A stretch of 9,697 nt of DNA from an uncultured Porphyromonadaceae bacterium (lineage in GTDB: Bacteria > Bacteroidota > Bacteroidia > Bacteroidales > Muribaculaceae), in contig CAMWLX010000101.1 of NCBI GenBank assembly GCA_947175225.1, positions 1-9,697 of the forward strand, written 5' to 3'. The notes under the pieces were generated by a model. It searched no databases, was not told the origin of the DNA, and saw nothing but the letters and a program-made list of their open reading frames with translations. The position numbers were made by a program, and so were the translations under genes. This document shows, piece after piece, positions 6,204-9,697 of this stretch; within the stretch, counting starts at the first letter, position 1, and the number at the start of each line of letters is the position of its first letter.

Positions 6204-6997
6204 GAATATATAGAGGGAAAGCCATATATAAGCCATCAGGAAAAGCTGCAGAGTATTCGCCTTGGGCGTGCAACTTCTACACCGGATGCTCCAACGACTG
6301 CGAGTATTGCTATTGCAAGCGTGGTAATCTGAGCAGATTGTGGAGCACCGATCCAAAGCTTAAGAAGTGCTTCAAGAGTCCAGAACACGCTTTGAAGGTG
6401 TTCGAGAGAGAACTTTGGATGAATAGAAAAGAACTGGCAGACCACGGCCTTCTTTTCAGTTTCACGACAGATCCTTTGCTTCCTCAAACCTCGGCTCTGA
6501 CATACACTGCAGCGATAATGGCTGAAAAATGTGATGTCCCCGTAAAGATTCTTACAAAAAGAGCTGATATTACATTCGATTTGGGTTTGCTCTGCTTGGA
6601 TACGGAATTGACCGCCTTCGGCTTCACGCTGACGGGCTTTGACGATCTTGAGCCGGGAGCATCCTCCAATCAGGAGCGCGTCGAAGCCATGAAAAAACTG
6701 CACTATATGGGATTTAAGACTTTTGCCAGCATCGAACCGATTATCGATCCTGTGAAATCACTCGATATGATAAATGCCACAAAGGACGTTTGCGACCTTT
6801 ACAAGGTTGGTACGATGAGTGGACTGAAGATGGATTACAAGTGGATTGATATGCGGAGGTTAATGGACCGGCTTGTTGAAATGTCAAGACAGGGCAAGAA
6901 GATCTACCTCAAGGATAGTTTTCTCAGCTACCTCAACATAAAACGTGAAGACTGCCCGGGCAACTTCGTCAACTCAGACTACAATATCTTTGATTAA
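6200..6997 (+). CDS. Radical SAM protein, SplB-like (COG1533-type)
   Basis: This 265-residue protein has the cluster-binding motif C-x3-C-x2-C (C30, C34, C37) in FYTGCSNDCEYCYCKRG. It should therefore bind a [4Fe-4S] cluster and cleave S-adenosylmethionine to a 5'-deoxyadenosyl radical. The following segments match the SplB/Rv2578c-like group as I know it: FSFTTDPLLPQTSALTY (87-103), PVKILTKRADI (114-124), FGFTLTGFDDLEPGAS (140-155) and FASIEPIID (175-183). That group includes spore photoproduct lyase, but most members, including short phage-borne ones like this, have no known substrate. The start overlaps the end of the ASCH remnant, and the adenine methyltransferase begins two bases after its stop. 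The position between two DNA methyltransferases makes a DNA or nucleic-acid substrate plausible; that is inference. Confidence 0.88.
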   Translation: MRIYRGKAIYKPSGKAAEYSPWACNFYTGCSNDCEYCYCKRGNLSRLWSTDPKLKKCFKSPEHALKVFERELWMNRKELADHGLLFSFTTDPLLPQTSALTYTAAIMAEKCDVPVKILTKRADITFDLGLLCLDTELTAFGFTLTGFDDLEPGASSNQERVEAMKKLHYMGFKTFASIEPIIDPVKSLDMINATKDVCDLYKVGTMSGLKMDYKWIDMRRLMDRLVEMSRQGKKIYLKDSFLSYLNIKREDCPGNFVNSDYNIFD

Positions 6998-6999
6998 TT

Positions 7000-7692
7000 A
7001 TGGAAAGATTAGGTGAAATAACTCTGATAAATGATGATTGCATGAATGTACTCCGGGAATTGACAACACATTCGTTCGATCTCGCCATTGTTGATCCTCC
7101 ATACTTCAGTGGTCCGGAACGCAGACGCTTTTATGGTAATGCTATATCAACAACCAGTATACAAAGACGGGATTATCCGGTTTCAGAAAAATGGAAAGTC
7201 CCGGACGAAGAATACTTCAAAGAACTTGAAAGAGTTGCCCGCTATTTTATCGTATGGGGATGCAATTATTATATCCATCAGTTTCCACCAGGAAGGATAA
7301 TATGGGACAAATGCAATGGGAATAGCAGCTTCTCAGACTGTGAGATTGCAGCCACTAACCTTTTCGACTCTGTGCGTCTTTTCCCCTTTATGTGGAATGG
7401 AATGCTTCAAGGGAAAAATATTTATGAGGGTCGGATAATGCAGGGCAACAAGAAAAAGAATGAGGTAAGAATCCATCCCACTCAAAAACCTGTGGCTTTG
7501 TATGAGTGGCTCTTGAAAACTTACGCAAAGAAAGGTTGGAAGATATTGGACACGCACCTCGGGAGCGGAAGTATCGCCATAGCATGTCACTATCTTGGTT
7601 TTCACCTTATGGGTATTGAGATAGATAAACAATATTATGAAGGTGCCAGAAAACGAATTCTGGACCATCAAAGAATACCTACACTATTTTAA
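7000..7692 (+). CDS. Site-specific DNA-methyltransferase, adenine-N6 type (beta class)
   Basis: This 230-residue amino-methyltransferase has its motifs in the circularly permuted beta-class order (N6_N4_Mtase family). The catalytic motif IV VDPPYFSG (D32-P33-P34-Y35) comes first. A recognition region follows, with WDKCNGNSSFSDCEIAATN. Then come HPTQKPVALYEWLL (159-172) and the SAM-binding motif I ILDTHLGSGSIAIACHYLG (182-200), ending in the acidic GIEID. DPPY is typical of N6-adenine enzymes, although N4-cytosine activity cannot be excluded from sequence. It is short but complete for a phage-type orphan methyltransferase. It starts two bases after the radical SAM gene. No cognate endonuclease is seen, so protection from host restriction or regulation of the element is the likely role. 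The target site cannot be read from the sequence. Confidence 0.93.
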   Translation: MERLGEITLINDDCMNVLRELTTHSFDLAIVDPPYFSGPERRRFYGNAISTTSIQRRDYPVSEKWKVPDEEYFKELERVARYFIVWGCNYYIHQFPPGRIIWDKCNGNSSFSDCEIAATNLFDSVRLFPFMWNGMLQGKNIYEGRIMQGNKKKNEVRIHPTQKPVALYEWLLKTYAKKGWKILDTHLGSGSIAIACHYLGFHLMGIEIDKQYYEGARKRILDHQRIPTLF

Positions 7693-7726
7693 GAAAAATT
7701 TACTTAACAATATCAAATACATTATT

Positions 7727-7993
7727 ATGGCAATAACGCGCAAAGATGCAAAAATGATAGCGGAGGAGCTCTTCCGTATGATGCGAGGGGATGTAATATC
7801 TGCAGCAAAAGAAATTACAAAGTTAGAGACAGAGGAATATTATACCCCAAAGGATGTTGCTCGAATTTTGGGATGGAATCAATATACTGTGTATAAGAAA
7901 AAGGATATATTGGGGTGTTATGTAAGGATCAACAACAGATTGTTGTTTCCCAAATCAAAGCTTCACGCAGCGATCCAATCCGGAAGGCTATAA
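7727..7993 (+). CDS. Helix-turn-helix DNA-binding protein (HTH_17/excisionase-like)
   Basis: This 88-residue protein has an N-terminal helical part (MAITRKDAKMIAEELFRMMR) and a C-terminal winged-helix-type segment, EEYYTPKDVARILGWNQYTV (about residues 36-55), followed by a basic wing ending in LLFPKSKLHAAIQSGRL. The 'YT..DVA.ILG....TVYK' pattern and the closing 'F..S.L...I..G' are typical of MerR/excisionase-like HTH_17 domains. These proteins usually bind DNA as small regulators or recombination directionality factors. I chose ATG at 7727, 34 A/T-rich bases after the methyltransferase stop; the longer frame from 7637 would overlap that gene by 56 bases. It precedes the replication-type gene by 12 bases and could regulate this block. 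Confidence 0.85.
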   Translation: MAITRKDAKMIAEELFRMMRGDVISAAKEITKLETEEYYTPKDVARILGWNQYTVYKKKDILGCYVRINNRLLFPKSKLHAAIQSGRL

Positions 7994-8005
7994 TTAAGCA
8001 AAGAC

Positions 8006-8944
8006 ATGTCAAGCACTACAAACAAACAACAGCCCTATTACCCTCATTACGCCAATACACGTAATGAGGACAATATAATACGTCTACGAATGGCTCATGG
8101 AGTTGCCGGATATGGAGTTTACCATATGCTGCTCGAACGACTCCGCATGTCAGAAAACTTTCAAGCAGATCTTGACTACGAAATCCTAAGTTGGGATCTT
8201 GATTGCGACAAAGAACTCATAAGATCGGTCATCTATGATTTTGGACTATTCGAGATAGTCTGCGAAGGACAGAAATTCCAATCAATAGAAATGATTGCAC
8301 ATATGCAACTTATGGAAGAGAAAAAGCGAGAACGGCAAGAGCGAGCCAGAGCTGCTGCACAAGCCAGATGGGGAAATTGTACTCCAGACTCTACTGCGAC
8401 AAAAGACATCCCACAACCGGAACTTCCTATTGTGAGCGATGAAACTGAAGGGAAAGAGACTGAAAGGCTTGACAAAGAAATTCAAGCAATAAAAGAAGAC
8501 GATGCATGGCTTGAAGCCATGGCAAAGGAAAGCGGAAAGTCTAAAGATGAGATTTTAACGTTTCTTCAGGACTTTAGAGCCATGTGCATGCTCCGAGGGC
8601 TTAAAGGAGGGCATAAGGATATGATAGATACATTCTCCCACTTCCGGAGCTGGATCTACAAATCCGGACGAGCAAAAGATCCTAATGCCCAAAGACACAC
8701 CAGAGGGAAGAGCATGGAAGAAGACCGAGCCGAGAAAGACCGAGCTATAGACGAAAGAAATCAACGATATGCCGAAAATGAAAGAACATCACAGCGAACA
8801 GATGATTACATTCGCAGTATGGGTTATGACCCTGCAGATCTTGGCAAATATCGATACAAGGTAATGGATCATAGATGGCGCGAGAAGAATCCTCCTACTC
8901 ATCCAGAGTGGATCACGCCTCGGTCTATAGATGTTCCATTTTAA
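8006..8944 (+). CDS. Lin1244/Lin1753-like (DUF4373) replication-associated protein
   Basis: This 312-residue protein opens with YYPHYANTRNEDNIIRLRMA (11-30), followed by HGVAGYGVYHMLLERLR (31-47). This is the signature of the Lin1244/Lin1753-like N-terminal domain, a winged-helix fold related to phage replication initiators and DnaD-type proteins. Residues 105-122 are a basic helix rich in R, A and Q, then a low-complexity linker follows. Residues about 165-222 (DDAWLEAMAKESGKSKDEIL through FSHFRSWIYKSGRAKD) resemble the DnaD-like C-terminal module found in the Bacteroidetes members. The C-terminus is a long charged helix ending in HPEWITPRSIDVPF. Its likely role is loading or initiating replication of the element. 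It sits about 500 bases from the iteron-like array at 9447-9583, which is consistent with that role. Confidence 0.85.
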   Translation: MSSTTNKQQPYYPHYANTRNEDNIIRLRMAHGVAGYGVYHMLLERLRMSENFQADLDYEILSWDLDCDKELIRSVIYDFGLFEIVCEGQKFQSIEMIAHMQLMEEKKRERQERARAAAQARWGNCTPDSTATKDIPQPELPIVSDETEGKETERLDKEIQAIKEDDAWLEAMAKESGKSKDEILTFLQDFRAMCMLRGLKGGHKDMIDTFSHFRSWIYKSGRAKDPNAQRHTRGKSMEEDRAEKDRAIDERNQRYAENERTSQRTDDYIRSMGYDPADLGKYRYKVMDHRWREKNPPTHPEWITPRSIDVPF

Positions 8945-8955
8945 TCTATAAACAT

Positions 8956-9093
8956 ATGATTGCAAAAAACGTCGAAGAATTGATGATCTTACTGGAGACA
9001 TTTGAAGCTGACCAGCCATTATGCAGCGGAGAATATCGTGGCAAAGCATGCATATGCATAGGGAAGGACCGCATTTTTTTACCTTCGGATTAG
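8956..9093 (+). CDS. Hypothetical 45-residue protein
   Basis: This is a very small protein starting MIAKNVEELMILLETFEADQ, with a C-terminal Cys-containing strand segment (GKACICIGKDRIFLPSD). It has an amphipathic helix in the first half and a probable beta hairpin in the second. I recognise no family. The frame is open further upstream (ATG at 8875), but that start would lie well inside the Lin1244-like gene. The ATG at 8956, 11 bases after its stop and preceded by AT-rich sequence, fits the operon spacing better. A non-coding interpretation is possible at this length. Confidence 0.55.
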   Translation: MIAKNVEELMILLETFEADQPLCSGEYRGKACICIGKDRIFLPSD

Positions 9094-9126
9094 TCAATCT
9101 AATATATTAACTCAAAAAATATCATC

Positions 9127-9336
9127 ATGACATTAAAAGAGTATTACCAAAAGCTCAAGACAAAAGAGCGACCCCCACACCCGGCCAGACAGTTCATTCT
9201 GACAATAGCAGCTGTCACCGGACGTAGCCACAAGACCGTACAGCAATGGATAAGTGGTATTCAGACACCGGGAAAGGATTCAATGTTGAGAATTAGTGAT
9301 CTGACCGGCATACCACAGGACGAATTATTTCCTTAG
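9127..9336 (+). CDS. Small helix-turn-helix protein
   Basis: This 69-residue protein carries a single helix-turn-helix, FILTIAAVTGRSHKTVQQWI (about residues 23-42), followed by SGIQTPGKDSMLRISDLTGI and ending in PQDELFP. The 'T......TV..WI.G...P.......IS...GIP..ELF' pattern is shared with small Cro/XRE-like DNA-binding proteins common in Bacteroides prophages. It probably binds DNA as a dimer and acts as a regulator. It is the last gene before the 361-base gene-poor region, so that region or the repeat array in it is a natural candidate for its operator; that is inference. The ATG at 9127 is preceded by a 33-base A/T-rich gap with no strong ribosome-binding motif, as usual in Bacteroidota. 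Confidence 0.82.
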   Translation: MTLKEYYQKLKTKERPPHPARQFILTIAAVTGRSHKTVQQWISGIQTPGKDSMLRISDLTGIPQDELFP

Positions 9337-9446
9337 AACGTAAATGTAATATAGTTATGGTTTGTATTGTTAAGTAAATAAATTGATTAGTTTATGTATT
9401 AGGATTAGAATGTTATAATCTTAATCGGCAAATTATATCCTATTCA
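9337..9446 (+). other. AT-rich non-coding segment
   Basis: These 110 bases after the last gene contain about 22% G+C and no convincing reading frame. I looked for the Bacteroidota promoter pattern (TTTG, then TAnnTTTG) and found only poor matches. One example is TTTG at 9361 with TAGTTTAT near 9388, with a spacer of about 23 bases and mismatches. No intrinsic terminator hairpin is visible here. It forms the left AT-rich flank of the repeat array. Confidence 0.6.
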
Positions 9447-9485
9447 ATGCTTTTGTATGCGTGATGCATGCATAAGCATACTGAC

Positions 9486-9522
9486 GGATGCGTGATGCAT
9501 GCATTAGCATGCTTGCGCATCC
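9486..9522 (+). other. Long hairpin-forming inverted repeat within the array
   Basis: The left arm GGATGCGTGA (9486-9495) pairs with TTGCGCATCC (9513-9522), with two G-T wobbles if transcribed. After a one-base bulge, GCATGC (9497-9502) pairs with GCATGC (9507-9512) around an ATTA loop. The structure has 16 pairs. It is followed by TTTT at 9523-9526, so an intrinsic terminator for the upstream operon is one reading; a cruciform or protein-binding dyad in the array is another. The T run is short, and the arms are built from the same ATGC words as the rest of the array. Confidence 0.5.
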
Positions 9523-9527
9523 TTTTG

Positions 9528-9536
9528 TTATGCACA
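9528..9536 (+). promoter_or_regulatory. Candidate DnaA box (TTATGCACA)
   Basis: TTATGCACA fits the classical DnaA-box consensus TTATNCACA exactly. It lies inside the ATGC array, 48 bases before the AT-only tract. A weaker relative, CAATGCACA, lies at 9559-9567, and on the other strand TTATGCATG is complementary to 9467-9475. Because the array is rich in ATGCA words, a chance match is more likely than in random DNA. Confidence 0.4.
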
Positions 9537-9583
9537 AGTATGCGTTAGAATGCGAAAGCAATGCACAGAATGCGCATGGATGC

Positions 9584-9613
9584 TAATTATAAAATATAAA
9601 AAAATAAATAAAA
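9584..9613 (+). other. 30-bp pure A/T tract, candidate unwinding element
   Basis: All 30 bases from 9584 to 9613 are A or T, with an A-rich top strand. The tract directly abuts the right end of the phased array. A low-melting tract beside iterons and a DnaA box is the usual layout of a replication origin's unwinding element. It could instead be a promoter UP-like element for the gene beyond the window. Confidence 0.45.
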
Positions 9614-9647
9614 CGATGAAGATGAAAAGGCAGCATCAACATCATCG
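9614..9647 (+). other. Imperfect hairpin after the AT tract
   Basis: CGATGA (9614-9619) pairs with TCATCG (9642-9647), and GATG (9621-9624) with CATC (9634-9637), leaving a small asymmetric internal loop and a nine-base loop. It is followed by A-rich rather than T-rich DNA on this strand, so it is not an intrinsic terminator here. It could be a weak secondary structure of no function. Confidence 0.3.
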
Positions 9648-9666
9648 ATAAAAATTATTGATATTT

Positions 9667-9696
9667 ATGAATATTGAAAAACAAGAGGGAAAATAA
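9667..9696 (+). other. Nine-codon mini-frame at the window edge, possible leader
   Basis: ATG at 9667 opens MNIEKQEGK and stops with TAA at 9694-9696. The last two bases of the window, AT at 9696-9697, would begin an ATG (TAATG stop-start overlap) if the next base is G. The purine run GAGGGA at 9685-9690 would then sit at ribosome-binding distance. This suggests that the next gene starts just outside the window; the mini-frame itself may be incidental. Confidence 0.25.
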
Positions 9697-9697
9697 T

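Larger units (their letters stand above)
9447..9583 (+). repeat. Helically phased ATGC-word array with 31-bp higher-order repeat
   Basis: Words ATGC (or ATAC at 9478, ATCC at 9519) begin at 9447, 9457, 9468, 9478, 9488, 9499, 9509, 9519, 9530, 9540, 9550, 9561, 9570 and 9580. The spacing is 9-11 bases, averaging about 10.2, close to one turn of B-DNA. The order of spacings 10-11-10 recurs three times, giving a 31-bp period starting at 9447, 9478, 9509 and 9540. The first two periods are the most alike: 9457-9479 and 9488-9510 differ at one base (A9474 versus T9505). Each contains the perfect palindrome ATGCATGCAT (9464-9473, 9495-9504). No protein-like frame explains the pattern. It looks like an iteron or multi-site protein-binding array. 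Confidence 0.85.

Noticed and set aside
3640..7692. Complete restriction-modification system
   Set aside because: Two methyltransferases are present but no neighbouring gene shows a nuclease motif (PD-(D/E)xK, HNH, GIY-YIG) that I can see, so they are called orphan.
7637..7726. Longer N-terminus for the HTH_17-like protein
   Set aside because: The extension would run 56 bases into the end of the adenine methyltransferase and encodes a segment unrelated to the HTH family. The ATG at 7727 follows an A/T-rich gap and fits.
8875..8955. Longer N-terminus for the 45-residue protein
   Set aside because: It overlaps the 3' end of the Lin1244-like gene by 70 bases, and the added residues look like out-of-frame translation.
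9337..9446. Bacteroidota sigma-ABfr type promoter
   Set aside because: Only poor matches to the TTTG and TAnnTTTG boxes with unsuitable spacing were found, so no promoter is called.
9447..9583. CRISPR array
   Set aside because: The units are short, built of 10-11 base subrepeats with no unique spacers of 25-40 bases, and there are no cas genes. The pattern is iteron-like.

Overview
The window looks like a Bacteroidota (probably Bacteroidales) accessory element, most likely the early or replication region of a phage or prophage. An integrative or conjugative element is also possible. The reasons are: about 40% G+C by eye; start codons preceded by A-rich sequence rather than clear Shine-Dalgarno motifs; a topoisomerase III with the 'YPRTGSRY' active-site variant I associate with Bacteroidales; a Lin1244/Lin1753-like (DUF4373-type) replication-associated protein; and many small uncharacterised genes of the kind common in Bacteroides prophages. 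There are no structural, integrase, transposase or relaxase genes, so the type of element is inferred.

Every convincing gene lies on the + strand. They are packed with gaps of a few bases to about 35 bases, or with 4-base ATGA overlaps, so the window reads as one long polycistronic block transcribed from a promoter upstream of it. Layout: (1) positions 3-468, the tail of an upstream gene and a small phage-type hypothetical protein; (2) 472-2568, topB; (3) 2575-3605, four small uncharacterised genes, one Cys-rich and one strongly basic; (4) 3640-5364, a cytosine-5 DNA methyltransferase with an unusual repeat-containing insertion; (5) 5368-6092, a coiled-coil protein overlapping a small two-helix membrane protein; (6) 6089-6203, the collapsed remnant of what looks like an ASCH-domain gene, keeping both original ATGA overlaps; (7) 6200-7692, a radical SAM protein of the SplB-like group followed by an adenine-type DNA methyltransferase; (8) 7727-9336, a helix-turn-helix protein, the Lin1244-like protein, a 45-residue unknown and a second small helix-turn-helix protein; (9) 9337-9697, 361 bases without a substantial gene.

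The last region is the most interesting. It holds 14 ATGC or near-ATGC words placed every 9-11 bases over about 137 bp, so all fall on nearly the same face of the helix. They are organised into a 31-bp higher-order repeat. The array contains a TTATGCACA sequence that fits the DnaA-box consensus TTATNCACA, and it abuts a 30-bp tract of pure A/T. Iterons, a DnaA box and an AT-only tract next to a replication-type gene suggest a candidate replication origin. This is inference from architecture.

Taken together, the block combines DNA topology and replication functions (TopB, Lin1244-like protein, putative origin), DNA modification (two methyltransferases with no visible restriction enzyme, probably orphan and self-protective) and a possible DNA or nucleic-acid radical SAM enzyme. 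Several small unknown genes sit at positions where accessory or anti-defence genes are often found.
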